The notes: a model not told the origin generated them from the letters alone. 64,000 nt of DNA from Herpetosiphon aurantiacus DSM 785 (GCA_000018565.1 CP000875.1:3487199-3551198); one strand, 5' to 3'. Shown: positions 42,724 to 51,857, counted from the stretch's first letter. Numbers and translations: made by a program.

Positions 42724-42978
42724 ATGCTTGTAGTTTTTGATCGCTATGAAGGTGAGCATGCGGTATTAATTGATCAGCATAATCACCAAATCTATAATAT
42801 TGTCATCGGTTGCTTACCAGCATCAGCCCAAGTTGGCGATTATCTTGATCTCAGTTTCGATACTGCCAACCAGCCCCAATTAATCCTAGCCCCTGAACAA
42901 CGTCAAGCTGCTGAGCAACGAATTACAGCAAAATTGGAGCGTTTGCGCCGTGGCGATCATTTAGCAAATAATTCTTAA
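42724..42978 (+). CDS. DUF3006 family protein
   Basis: The 84-residue protein fits DUF3006: an N-terminal beta barrel (VVFDRYEGEHAVLIDQHNHQ) and a charged helical end with QRQAAEQRITAKLERLRRG. AGGAG precedes the ATG, ten bases after the MBL gene, so the two are co-transcribed. Genes of this family regularly sit next to ComEC-like MBL genes, but the role is unknown. Confidence 0.78.
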   Translation: MLVVFDRYEGEHAVLIDQHNHQIYNIVIGCLPASAQVGDYLDLSFDTANQPQLILAPEQRQAAEQRITAKLERLRRGDHLANNS

Positions 42979-42985
42979 TTGAGTG

Positions 42986-43837
42986 TCAGTTGGGTTTTGT
43001 GCCAAGCGCATCGACATAGGCATGAATTCGCGGGTAGGCGTAAGTATCCGATTCGCTAATATAAATCGTGCGCAAGCCATAGACTAAGTTATCGGTTTGG
43101 CCTTGGCTCAGCATATCGTGGGCTTTGATGCTTGGGTCAATGCTTTGCCAAATCCGCTCAAAATCGGGCAGTTGCATTAAGCTCGCAACTTTGGCCTGAT
43201 ACCATGTTTCAAATTGGCATGCACGATTAGCTTGCTGAAAATTATAGACATAGTTGCGAGCAACCCGCTCCCATTGCAAGCCACCTTTGCTCAAGATTTT
43301 GCGAGCCGAATAATTAACTGGATCAAACATGAAATTCAAAATATTACGATGTTCAACCGGAATACGTTCAAAGTTCAGCCCCAAAAAGTGCTGAAAGACA
43401 TGCACCATTGGCTGATTAATCGCTAAAATATCCCAGACTTGATTAACTAAAAATGCTGGGTACTGCAAGATATCTAACAAACTTTGCAATTGGGCAAGTT
43501 GAGCTTCTAAGGCATCCCCGCTTAAAATATCTGGATCTTCGGCGTAGCCTGCACTGCGCAAGAGGTAATTTCGCTCGTGAATTGGACACTCCAATAAACT
43601 GGCAATCCCCCGCACCACATGTTCAGCCACTTGGTTTTTAGCCCGTTGCTCCAATAGCCGTTTATAGGTTGGGTATTCAGCCCAAATTGCTTGTTGGCTA
43701 AATGGATTGGCTTGCTTCGGTTGCTTCTTATGCCAAAGCTGATCCTCAAAGGCTCGTTTGCGTTGAATCCGAATACTTTCGGCGGCCTCAATAAATGTCG
43801 CATTAATCTGGGCTGCACGGTCTTTGGCCACAGTCAT
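42986..43837 (-). CDS. MmyB-like XRE transcriptional regulator
   Basis: The 283-residue protein has an N-terminal region resembling a divergent XRE helix-turn-helix (WAEYPTYKRLLEQRAKNQVA and SLLECPIHERNYLLRSAGY, about 45-100) and a C-terminal MmyB-like ligand domain (about 105-270; LQSLLDILQYPAFLVNQVWD and ILAINQPM). Relatives bind DNA and fatty-acid-like ligands. It is transcribed away from the M23 peptidase gene. The start at 43837 follows AAGGAAA. Confidence 0.75.
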   Translation of the reverse strand: MTVAKDRAAQINATFIEAAESIRIQRKRAFEDQLWHKKQPKQANPFSQQAIWAEYPTYKRLLEQRAKNQVAEHVVRGIASLLECPIHERNYLLRSAGYAEDPDILSGDALEAQLAQLQSLLDILQYPAFLVNQVWDILAINQPMVHVFQHFLGLNFERIPVEHRNILNFMFDPVNYSARKILSKGGLQWERVARNYVYNFQQANRACQFETWYQAKVASLMQLPDFERIWQSIDPSIKAHDMLSQGQTDNLVYGLRTIYISESDTYAYPRIHAYVDALGTKPN

Positions 43838-43888
43838 ATCTATTAGTTTCCTTTTCCAAGGAGATAGCACCTTTTTTGATGGTAACAA

Positions 43889-44281
43889 GCCTATGAATCA
43901 ATGTCAACTATGCTTTAATTCATAGGCGGCTAAACCGAGATAATTCTCTATGCAATCACTGATTAACTCTGTATGCTCAATCGCAGAAGGTCGCCATATG
44001 CTCTAGTTTGTGGGAGAGTCGTGAGAACATACAGCAGGGTTGGTATATGGGGTATACCAATCCTGTTGGTATTTCCAAGCATCCTCGGCTAACCCAAAGC
44101 CTTTAGCCATCTCTCGCCCTCTGCGCCTCTGCGTTAAAAACGAACCTTATGGAGCGTTCAACTGATCCTTCATCCTTCATCCTTTCATAACTCCTGACAT
44201 CACTTAGTAATCTCGCTGGGTAGTATTTTGCAGCTTGGCAGGCTAGGCTAACAGCAGTTTTTGTATGCAGGAGTTTGGTCT
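43889..44281. other. Intergenic region with inverted repeat and genomic repeat words
   Basis: No gene is supported here. GGTTGGTATA-TGGGG-TATACCAATCC (44037-44061) is an inverted repeat that may be an operator. CTCTGCGCCTCTGCGTTAA (44117-44136) is a word also found near 58238-58255. Confidence 0.5.
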
Positions 44282-45997
44282 ATGGCCCGCCATTCACTCA
44301 GCCCTAATCGATCATTGCAACGTGCTTGGCGTTTTGATCGTGGATTACCTAAGCCATTGTTATTGCTGTTATTGCTTGATTTATGTCTGCTTTTGCCAGT
44401 GCCATGGCTCTTGCCAAGCGTGTTTGATCCACAGCCACATAGCCAACCTAGCACAAACCTAGCAATCGAAGTTCCAAGCGCAACTGCAATACCCCAAGGT
44501 GCAGGCATTGGCAGCGCAGCCGAACAACGCCAATTGCCATTGTTAATTGATCCAGTGCGGTTGCAAGATGCTCGCTATGGTGATGCCCAAACTATTGCTA
44601 GGTTGCTGGCTAAATATTGGCCCAGCTTGGCTAAGCAAACCTTTGATGTGGGCAATGGCATCCAACAAGATGCTGCCAATATCATCACTGGCCAAGCCTT
44701 GCGCTGGAATATTAATCCACTCATTTTAGTGAGTTTGTTGGCAATTAATTACGATGTTGCCAATTCGCCACGGTTTGAACAGGCGTTTGGCGGCCCTGAA
44801 ATGGGCTTTCCCCAACAAGTACTCTGGGCAACAATCGAGCTGCGCGAAGGCTTAGACCAACCAATCACCAACACATTTCAACTCCAGCATGGCGGTTGGT
44901 GGTCAACTGAACAACCATTAGATCGAGCGAATGCCAGTTTGTTGCGAGTATTGGCGCAAACCCGTAATCAAACTGAGCTTGAGCAATTGTTGGGTGCTGG
45001 TAACCAGTCATGGGTCGCGCAGGTAACCCCAATTATGGGTGATCCGCGTCAGCCAATCTACAATCCAGTCATCGATCAGCCGTTTATGGTCACGCCGTTT
45101 AATGCTGCCAATCATCCAATTGCCCAATTCGATCATCAGTATCCTTTAATTAACGCCGATGGCACGATGCTTGGCAATGGCTTGAGTTTCGAGTTAGGCT
45201 ACGATGGGCATAATGGCTGGGATTACGCTCTACCTGCCGATAGTCCGATTTTGGCTGTGGCAGCAGGCACAGTGCTATTTGCAGGCTGGGTTGATAGTGG
45301 TTGCGCTACACCAGCAGGCGTGGTAGTGGTTCAACATCTCAATGGTTATCGCAGCGCATATTGGCATTTGGGGCGGGTTGATGTTCAAGCAGGTCAGCAG
45401 GTGGCTCAATCGGAGTTACTGGGGCTGATTGGCCAAACTGGTTGTAGCGTTAATGATCATCTTCATTTGAGCATTCAGCGCTTAGGTCGCGATGTTAACC
45501 CTGCTGGCTGGTGTAGCACCTTGCCCGATCCATGGGCTGCCCATCCAGCCGGAGCCAGCAGCCGTTGGCTATGGCTCGATCAGGTCGATAGTTGCAACCA
45601 GCCAGCCATGAGCAGTTTGGCCGATGATAGCGATCCAGCCACGACCACGCGCTATGGCAGTGGCTGGCAAATAGATTCAGCAGGCAATTTCAATGGCTCA
45701 CACTGGACAAGCACTGGTGGTCAAACCCTCTGGCGGCCATGGATCGCCCAAGCGGGTCGTTATCGTGTAATGGTCTTTATTCCCAATGTGGCGACCAAGG
45801 CTGGCACGGCCCATTATCGGATTGCCCATAGCGATGGCATGAGCGAAATAGTGATCGAGCAGGCCAAGCATGCTGGCAGTTGGCTCAGTTTGGGCGATTT
45901 TTGGTTTGATCCAGGCCAAATTGGCCGCATTGGGCTTAGCGCCATACCAGGCACGTTAACATGGGCCGATGCAATTGCCGTTCAATCGTTAAATTAA
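44282..45997 (+). CDS. M23-type peptidase with C-terminal golvesin-like domain
   Basis: The 571-residue protein has a membrane anchor or signal (about 22-45), then a helical region (about 85-250), then an LytM/M23 domain (about 295-415): ELGYDGHNGWDYALPADSPI with the H and D zinc ligands, and DHLHLSI with the HxH ligand. A C-terminal beta domain (about 440-571) resembles the golvesin/xanthan-lyase carbohydrate-binding type. It should cut peptide bridges in the cell wall. AGGAG precedes the ATG. Confidence 0.88.
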   Translation: MARHSLSPNRSLQRAWRFDRGLPKPLLLLLLLDLCLLLPVPWLLPSVFDPQPHSQPSTNLAIEVPSATAIPQGAGIGSAAEQRQLPLLIDPVRLQDARYGDAQTIARLLAKYWPSLAKQTFDVGNGIQQDAANIITGQALRWNINPLILVSLLAINYDVANSPRFEQAFGGPEMGFPQQVLWATIELREGLDQPITNTFQLQHGGWWSTEQPLDRANASLLRVLAQTRNQTELEQLLGAGNQSWVAQVTPIMGDPRQPIYNPVIDQPFMVTPFNAANHPIAQFDHQYPLINADGTMLGNGLSFELGYDGHNGWDYALPADSPILAVAAGTVLFAGWVDSGCATPAGVVVVQHLNGYRSAYWHLGRVDVQAGQQVAQSELLGLIGQTGCSVNDHLHLSIQRLGRDVNPAGWCSTLPDPWAAHPAGASSRWLWLDQVDSCNQPAMSSLADDSDPATTTRYGSGWQIDSAGNFNGSHWTSTGGQTLWRPWIAQAGRYRVMVFIPNVATKAGTAHYRIAHSDGMSEIVIEQAKHAGSWLSLGDFWFDPGQIGRIGLSAIPGTLTWADAIAVQSLN

Positions 45998-47082
45998 GCC
46001 AGTGCTTTGGCGAGATCCGCTAAAAATGCCTCGGCAGCAGCATCACTGATCAAACGAGTATCATAACTGAGGGTGGCGATCGCTTGTTGGCTAATTTGCA
46101 ATGCCTCGCCAACCAACACTTTGCGGGTAGCCCCAATATGCAACGTCGCCGATTGACCATAGTTGATCGGCGCAGCACTCCACAAATTCACCGCACTTTG
46201 AATGAAGCTAAACACCCCAGCTTGCTCAGTGGCTGGGCTGGTTAATGCCCGTTGCAAGCCACGCAAATTCAAATCGGCGGCGAATGGAATGCTACAGCGA
46301 CCCAAAGGATGTTCAACCTGAATATGCAAACTAGCCCGTTCCAAACGATCACCAGCAGACCAAACACTGCGTAATAGTGGATGGCGTTGCAAGACCTGAA
46401 TTGTGGCGAGCAATAAATGCGCGGTTAATTCGGTTGAAGCAAACCGATCGAGGCTGATGGCGTGCGAACAATAGGCTTGGGGAATGCTGGCTGCGGCAAG
46501 TTGGCGCAGCTGAATCTGCTGGAGTTGGGCCTCAGTCCACGGCTGAAGCGTGCTTGCTTGTGGCGGCGTTGTTTGGCTGATTGGCGGGTTTTTGGGAGCA
46601 GCAACAACAATTACTTGCTCAGATTGGGCAAAAGCATTGCCCATCTGTTCGGCGACACAAAACCCATCGGCAGGAGCGGCAAGTTGCTCGGTTGGCTCAG
46701 CTAACGTTGGGGAGACATCGGGCAAATGCGCCAGAATATCGCGTTTGCCCACCCGCCCATCGGCGAGCGTACCACTGATTGTGCTTAAATCGAGTTGATG
46801 GCGCTCGGCAATGCAACGAGCCAGTGGGGTGACAGTAAGTTGGCGTTTTGACACCATTTCAACAAATTGTAATAATGGAGTAGTCACATCGAGGGTGGCT
46901 CCCTCATCAACTAATAATGCCGCAACCGTTCCAGTTTGCTGTGCTGGAAGCGCCCATTCAGCGTGTGCATCAACAACCAACGCTACAAGCTGGCCTGCTG
47001 CTACCTCAGCACCAGGTTGAATCAACCAACGGTATAATCGGGCGGTTGATTGAAACGTTGGCAGAGCCACTGACGATGCCAT
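45994..47082 (-). CDS. Degenerate dihydrolipoamide acyltransferase (E2)-like protein
   Basis: The 362-residue protein has the E2 layout: a lipoyl-like domain (about 1-75), an intact peripheral-subunit-binding domain (VTPLARCIAERHQLDLSTIS then GTLADGRVGKRDIL, about 83-118), a linker, and a catalytic-type domain (about 180-362). Key residues are missing. The lipoyl lysine of the usual DKA turn is replaced (VVDAHAEW), and the active-site DHRxxDG reads DTRLISD. It can hardly act as an acyltransferase and may bind E1/E3 or have a structural role. AAGGAG precedes the ATG at 47082. No E1 or E3 gene is adjacent. Confidence 0.82.
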   Translation of the reverse strand: MASSVALPTFQSTARLYRWLIQPGAEVAAGQLVALVVDAHAEWALPAQQTGTVAALLVDEGATLDVTTPLLQFVEMVSKRQLTVTPLARCIAERHQLDLSTISGTLADGRVGKRDILAHLPDVSPTLAEPTEQLAAPADGFCVAEQMGNAFAQSEQVIVVAAPKNPPISQTTPPQASTLQPWTEAQLQQIQLRQLAAASIPQAYCSHAISLDRFASTELTAHLLLATIQVLQRHPLLRSVWSAGDRLERASLHIQVEHPLGRCSIPFAADLNLRGLQRALTSPATEQAGVFSFIQSAVNLWSAAPINYGQSATLHIGATRKVLVGEALQISQQAIATLSYDTRLISDAAAEAFLADLAKALA

Positions 47083-47275
47083 GAACACTCCTTTGTGATC
47101 TACATGAATGACAGTTGAGCAGCACATTAGCAGGAGCAAGCACCATCGACAAGGGGTGACTCCACGCTGAGACGTAAGCTATTGTACCATGGGGATGAAT
47201 GGTCAAAAAACGGTGCCAATTCAACCGTAACAAATTGACCCTTCAGACGGTATACATTGAAAGGGGACGCTCGTT

Positions 47276-47824
47276 TTGTTCGAGTCTCTCAGCGATCAAG
47301 AAATTATCGAACGCGCCAAAGCGTATGATCATGCAGTGCTGCAATTTCTTTACGAATCATATTCGCCTGCGTTGTTTCGTTATATTTACTATCGCATCGG
47401 CGACCGCGAGACAGCCGAAGATATTCGCGCCGATGTGTTCATAAAAATGCTCGAGGGCTTGGCTTCATTCAATTATCAAGGGTGGAGCATCGCCTCATGG
47501 CTGTATCGGATTGCCCATGATCGGGTAGTTGATCATTTACGTCGTCAAGGGCGGCGCAAACAAGAAACCCTTGTGGAAAGTGTTGTTGATCCTGCCGACG
47601 GGCCAGATCAACAATCGTTAGAATCGTTGGATCATGCTGAACTCTATGCGGCATTGCAGCAACTCACCGATGAGCAAGCTGAAGTGATCATACTGCGATT
47701 TCTGCAAGATCGGAGTATACGTGATGTTGCGCAAATCACTGGTCGTAGCGAAGGTGCTATCAAAGCATTACAGCATCGGGCACTTAACGCGCTGGGTCGA
47801 TTACTTCGACCAGTGGGGGACTAA
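47276..47824 (+). CDS. ECF-type RNA polymerase sigma factor
   Basis: The 182-residue protein has sigma region 2 (YESYSPALFRYIYYRIGDRE then TAEDIRADVFIKMLEGL, and SWLYRIAHDRVVDHLRR) and region 4 (LTDEQAEVIILRFLQDRSIR then DVAQITGRSEGAIKALQHRA). A TTG start at 47276 is used because AAAGGGG lies upstream and there is no other start before region 2. Its stop overlaps the next gene (TAATG), which encodes a membrane protein that probably acts as its anti-sigma factor. Confidence 0.9.
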   Translation: MFESLSDQEIIERAKAYDHAVLQFLYESYSPALFRYIYYRIGDRETAEDIRADVFIKMLEGLASFNYQGWSIASWLYRIAHDRVVDHLRRQGRRKQETLVESVVDPADGPDQQSLESLDHAELYAALQQLTDEQAEVIILRFLQDRSIRDVAQITGRSEGAIKALQHRALNALGRLLRPVGD

Positions 47825-49110
47825 TGAACGATAATTTGAGCCACATGATTATTGATGCATGGCAAAACGGGGCCAGCCTCGAAACACTCTGCCAGCAGTA
47901 TCCTCACCACGCTGAGGCTATCCAACAATTAATTAATCCATTAATTCAGTTACAACGGGTCAATCCACCAACTATGCCAGCACGAGCAAGCCATGCACAA
48001 GCTGATTTTATGCGTTTAGCGCAACACTATCGCGCTCAAACTGCCCCAAAGCCTAAACCACGACGGCGCTTATTAACTCAACGCTGGGTTTGGGCCACAG
48101 CGACAATCCTGCTCTTGGTTTGTTTGAGTGGCAATTTGGTCTTATCGGCCTCGGCTAGCGCCTTGCCAGGCGATAGTTTGTATGGGATCAAACGTTGGAG
48201 CGAATCGATCAGCTTGGTGTTTACGCCCAGCGCTGAACAATTAACTGCACGGATCGATCTGGTCAACGAACGCCAGCATGAGATCGCTAGCTTGGTAGCA
48301 TTAAATAAACCAGTGCCAAGCGAATTGCTTGATGAAGTCGTCAACGAAACTCAGTCAATTGAGTTGGCGCTTGCGCCGACCCATACGAATGACCCACGAC
48401 GGAGCAAATTGAGCCAAGTCAATCAGCAACTGCAAACGACAATTGCAATTATTCCAGTGGAAAATGCGACTGACAATCTCAAACATCATGATCTGATTGA
48501 GACGCTTGATCAAAGCCGTCAGCGCATCGATATTGCCAATCTGACGACTATTCCGACCCAACCAGCGAAGGTTTTGGTTGGTCCAACAGCAACCAAGCAG
48601 CCAAGTATCGCGCCAGCGGCAACTGATCTGCCACATATTGCAAACCCAAAGCTCCCGCCAAAGCCACATACACCAACGCAGGAGCCAACCGAAGTCGTTT
48701 TACCAACCTCAACGAGCACACCATGGCCAACCGCGAAACCAACGCGGGTGCCGCCGCCTGTGATCAAACCAACTGCCACTGCGACTTCGCTACCCACATC
48801 AGCCCCAACCGATGTGCCAATGCCCACATCAGCCCCAACCGATGTGCCAATGCCCACATCAGCCCCAACCGATGTGCCAGTGCCCACCGAAATTCCGAGC
48901 ATCGGGTTACCAACCGCCACGCCAACGATTGTGCGTGAGCAACCAACTGCGCCTGTCCCAACCAAAGATCCTGGCGATATTAAGCCAACCGAAGTTCCAC
49001 CAACTTCACCACCAACTTCACCACCACCAACGAAGGAGCCACCGCCGCCTTCACCAACGAAAGAGCCAGAGGATACCAAAGGTCAGCCAAACCCCATTCT
49101 CCAATATTAA
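47824..49110 (+). CDS. DUF5667-like putative anti-sigma protein with P/T-rich extracellular tail
   Basis: The 428-residue protein has a cytosolic start (about 1-75), one membrane helix (about 84-103) and a DUF5667-like segment directly after it (PGDSLYGIKRWSESISLVF, then helices to about 225). A long P/T-rich tail ends it (about 240-428), including three copies of PTSAPTDVPM. This arrangement next to an ECF sigma gene suggests an anti-sigma factor that senses the outside. The start is coupled to the sigma stop codon. No zinc-binding anti-sigma motif is visible. Confidence 0.82.
   Translation: MNDNLSHMIIDAWQNGASLETLCQQYPHHAEAIQQLINPLIQLQRVNPPTMPARASHAQADFMRLAQHYRAQTAPKPKPRRRLLTQRWVWATATILLLVCLSGNLVLSASASALPGDSLYGIKRWSESISLVFTPSAEQLTARIDLVNERQHEIASLVALNKPVPSELLDEVVNETQSIELALAPTHTNDPRRSKLSQVNQQLQTTIAIIPVENATDNLKHHDLIETLDQSRQRIDIANLTTIPTQPAKVLVGPTATKQPSIAPAATDLPHIANPKLPPKPHTPTQEPTEVVLPTSTSTPWPTAKPTRVPPPVIKPTATATSLPTSAPTDVPMPTSAPTDVPMPTSAPTDVPVPTEIPSIGLPTATPTIVREQPTAPVPTKDPGDIKPTEVPPTSPPTSPPPTKEPPPPSPTKEPEDTKGQPNPILQY
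48793..48882 (+). repeat. 30-bp tandem repeat, three copies
   Basis: CCCACATCAGCCCCAACCGA plus TGTGCCAATG recurs at 48793, 48823 and 48853; the third copy has one A-to-G change. It encodes PTSAPTDVPM and could vary in number by slippage. Confidence 0.9.
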
Positions 49111-49145
49111 GGCTTTGATCTATGAGTCAGCAATCAACCCCACAA

Positions 49146-49192
49146 GATTGCTGACTCCTGACTCCTGACTCCTCCTGACTCCTGACTCCAAA
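49146..49192 (+). repeat. TGACTCC short tandem repeat
   Basis: TGACTCC occurs five times here, mostly in 7-base phase with one CTCC slip, just after the anti-sigma gene. Confidence 0.75.
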
Positions 49193-49306
49193 TTCTGTCC
49201 GTTTGGACAGGTCTAAGCCTGTCCGATTGTGCTGCACCTAGCCCCACTGCTGGCTGAGTTATTAGCAAACGCTAATAGCTATACTGCTAGGCAGATGGAG
49301 GTAGCT

Positions 49307-49708
49307 ATGAACAACGACGATTTTCGAGGCTGGTGTAGTAGCCTCGCCACAGTTTGGAATCAACATATGTTGGCTGTTTTGCCCACATTATTCAGCCCAG
49401 CCATTCGTTATCAAGAGCATCCCTTCGAGCCGGCCTTGCATGGCGTGGCGGCGGTTATGAGCTATTGGCGCACAACCTTGGCCCAACATGAGCAAGTCGA
49501 ATGTGTGATCACACCAGTCATCTTTGCCGATGGATGTGGAGTTGCCGAATGGCGCACCAAGCTCTATCACCACAATCAACAGCAAGCCCAAACTTTAGCC
49601 GGAATTTTTATTGTGAATTTTGATGCCCATGGCCAAGCTAGCGAACTTCGCGAATGGTGGTTGGCGCAGGCAGTCGAGGAGCAACAGATATGCAACGCAT
49701 TGGATTAA
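49307..49708 (+). CDS. NTF2/SnoaL-like small protein
   Basis: The 133-residue protein has the cone-shaped alpha+beta pattern of SnoaL/NTF2-like proteins: a helix around WNQHMLAVLPTLFSPAIRYQ, a strand GVAEWRTKLYHH, and a closing strand AGIFIVNFDAHGQASELREW. GGAGG lies eight bases before the ATG at 49307. The SDR gene overlaps its end by 19 bases. Activity cannot be predicted. Confidence 0.75.
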   Translation: MNNDDFRGWCSSLATVWNQHMLAVLPTLFSPAIRYQEHPFEPALHGVAAVMSYWRTTLAQHEQVECVITPVIFADGCGVAEWRTKLYHHNQQQAQTLAGIFIVNFDAHGQASELREWWLAQAVEEQQICNALD

Positions 49709-50361
49709 TTACCGGGGCTTCGCGTGGTTTAGGCCTAGCCTTAGCCCAACAATTAGCCTTGAATGGCTGGCACTTAATTATTACTGGCCGTGGAGCAACC
49801 GCGCTTGAGCAGGCTCGCGCCGCTTTGGCAACGCACACGACAGTTCAGGCAATTGCTGGCGATATTGCCGACCCAGCCCATCGCCAAGCGTTGGCGGTTG
49901 CAACCCAAGCATGGGGGGGCTTAGATCTTTTGGTGAATAATGCCAGCATTTTGGGGCCAAGTCCCCAGCCAAATCTGCTCGATTACCCGCTTGATAATTT
50001 AGCTCAAGTGTATGCAATTAATGTATTTGCGCCATTGGCAGCAATTCAAACATTAGCCCCAAGCTTCAAGCCAAGCATTCGAATTATCAATATCAGCAGC
50101 GATGCGGCAGTACAAGCCTACGAGGGTTGGGGTGGCTATGGCTCAAGCAAGGCCGCACTCGACCAACTAACCGCAATTTTGGCCGCCGAACAGCCAACAT
50201 GGCGGGTGTATGCCCTCGATCCAGGCGATATGAACACCCAAATGCATCAAGAGGCCTTTCCTGGCGAAGATATCAGCGATCGGCCACCACCAGAAGCGAG
50301 TGTACCTACAATTCTGCGCCTGATTAACGATGATCTGCCGAGTGGGCGCTATCGGAAGTAA
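49690..50361 (+). CDS. Short-chain dehydrogenase/reductase
   Basis: The 223-residue protein is a classical SDR. It has the glycine-rich TGASRGLG near the start, NNASILGP, the catalytic serine in INISSDAA, and YGSSKAAL with the tyrosine and lysine. It reduces or oxidises an unknown carbonyl/alcohol with NAD(P). GAGGAGC precedes the start inside the upstream gene, so the pair is translationally linked. Confidence 0.92.
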   Translation: MQRIGLITGASRGLGLALAQQLALNGWHLIITGRGATALEQARAALATHTTVQAIAGDIADPAHRQALAVATQAWGGLDLLVNNASILGPSPQPNLLDYPLDNLAQVYAINVFAPLAAIQTLAPSFKPSIRIINISSDAAVQAYEGWGGYGSSKAALDQLTAILAAEQPTWRVYALDPGDMNTQMHQEAFPGEDISDRPPPEASVPTILRLINDDLPSGRYRK

Positions 50362-50465
50362 CGAACACGGTAACAGGGGTCAGGCACTGGAAGTCAAAAG
50401 GCAGAAGTCAAAAATCAAAAGGGGCATCATTTTAACGCTGAGGCCCAAAGCGATAAGGCTATGGG

Positions 50466-50647
50466 CTATGGGTCATGGATTCATTGGGTTAACCACCAAT
50501 TGTACCGTGCCCTCTCCCCCAGCCCTTCTCCCACTGCGGCGGGCGAGGGGAGCACTCCTAGGGAGCTTTTCCCTCGCTGGGCGGGCGAGGAGGTTCGGGG
50601 GTGAGGGCATGCGGGCCGTTGTTCATGCGATAAACCATGACCCATAG
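50466..50647. repeat. Large intergenic palindromic repeat, complete copy (182 bp)
   Basis: Both ends carry the perfect 13-base inverted repeat CTATGGGTCATGG/CCATGACCCATAG. Inside lie the GTGCCCTC and GAGGGCATGC arms and the CCCACTGCGGCGGGCGAGGGGAGC centre shared with 39291-39463. The rest of the gap 50362-50737 contains GTCAAAAGGCAGAAGTC-like words and no gene. Confidence 0.85.
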
Positions 50648-50737
50648 CCCATAGTCAGTGCGCAGATGCTTTGTGGATCATCAGCCCGATCCCCGCCAAG
50701 CGATCCTCGACCCTCTATTCATGAAAGTGATCGATCT

Positions 50738-51787
50738 ATGCTTGCAACAATAGATTTTGAATTGCCCGCCGTGCTCGAGGCGGGGGAACCACCGGAAGCA
50801 CGTGGCTTGGAGCGTGATCAAGTGCGCCTGATGGTTTCGCACAGTCGCTCAAATACGATTGAGCATTATCGCTTTGATCAATTGTCGATGATTTTACAAG
50901 CAGGCGATGTACTGGCAATTAATACTAGTGGCACGCTGAACGCAGCTATTCCCGCCACCGATGCTAGTGGTCAACGTTTCATGGTGCATCTTTCAACCCA
51001 GTTGTTGGCCGAACTATGGCTCGTGGAAGTTCGCTTACCCCATGGCACAAGCAGCCAGCCATATCGGGCTGCACTGGCTGGGAACAGCCTAAATTTACCA
51101 TCTGGTGGGCAGATTGATATTCATCGCGGTTATGCAAATGATGGATCAGCGATCAATCGTTTGTGGATTGCTAGCCTGCGCTTGCCCCAACCTTTGCCAC
51201 ACTATCTCGCTGAGCATGCCAAGCCCATTCATTATCAGTATGTTGCCGCTGATTGGCCCAACAGCTACTATCAAACAGTCTATGCAACTGAACTTGGCAG
51301 CGCCGAAATGCCCTCAGCTGGGCGAGCCTTTTCTGAGCGTTTGCTCACACGCTTGGTGGCGCAGGGCATTCAAATTGCACCATTATTGCTGCATACAGGC
51401 GTGGCCAGTCTTGAAGATCACGAGCCGCCCTATGCCGAATGGTATCGCGTACCAGCAACCAGTGCTGATCTGATCAATCGGGCACGCGCTGATCATCGTC
51501 GGGTGATCGCGGTTGGCACAACCAGTGTGCGGGCAATTGAAAGCACCGTCGATCAACGTGGCTTGGTGCATCCCCAAGCAGGCTGGACAGAATTGGTGAT
51601 TACGCCAGAGCACGGTTTGCAGGCGGTCGATGGAATTTTAACGGGCTTGCACGAACCCAAAGCGACCCATTTGGCCATGCTTGCCGCCTTAGCAGGCTAT
51701 CAACACCTGGAGTTATGCTACCAAGCCGCGTTAGAACAGCACTATCTTTGGCATGAATTTGGCGATTTACACTTAATTTTGCCCTAG
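50738..51787 (+). CDS. QueA-like S-adenosylmethionine:tRNA ribosyltransferase-isomerase
   Basis: The 349-residue protein aligns with QueA in overall form, with HTGVASLED in place of the usual HVGAGTF block, the AVGTTSVRAIES motif, LVITPEHGLQAVDGILTGLH and PKATHLAMLAAL. QueA adds the ribosyl part of S-adenosylmethionine to make epoxyqueuosine in tRNA. Here the N-terminal GDVLAINTSGTLNAAIPA differs from the standard NDTRVIPAR, so it may be a divergent paralogue with another substrate. The ATG at 50738 has only a weak ribosome site. Confidence 0.78.
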   Translation: MLATIDFELPAVLEAGEPPEARGLERDQVRLMVSHSRSNTIEHYRFDQLSMILQAGDVLAINTSGTLNAAIPATDASGQRFMVHLSTQLLAELWLVEVRLPHGTSSQPYRAALAGNSLNLPSGGQIDIHRGYANDGSAINRLWIASLRLPQPLPHYLAEHAKPIHYQYVAADWPNSYYQTVYATELGSAEMPSAGRAFSERLLTRLVAQGIQIAPLLLHTGVASLEDHEPPYAEWYRVPATSADLINRARADHRRVIAVGTTSVRAIESTVDQRGLVHPQAGWTELVITPEHGLQAVDGILTGLHEPKATHLAMLAALAGYQHLELCYQAALEQHYLWHEFGDLHLILP

Positions 51788-51807
51788 CCCAATTCATTCG
51801 CTAGATT

Positions 51808-51857
51808 GATCACTATTCAGGAATTGTTTGGCATACTGCTTGAATAGTGATCTTTTT
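51808..51857 (+). terminator. Intrinsic terminator after the QueA-like gene
   Basis: GATCACTATTCA pairs perfectly with TGAATAGTGATC, followed by TTTTTC. Confidence 0.88.

Noticed and set aside
48519-49079. 186-residue GV-rich minus-strand frame opposite the anti-sigma tail
   Set aside because: The repetitive composition is the complement of P/T codons on the plus strand, with no start signals.
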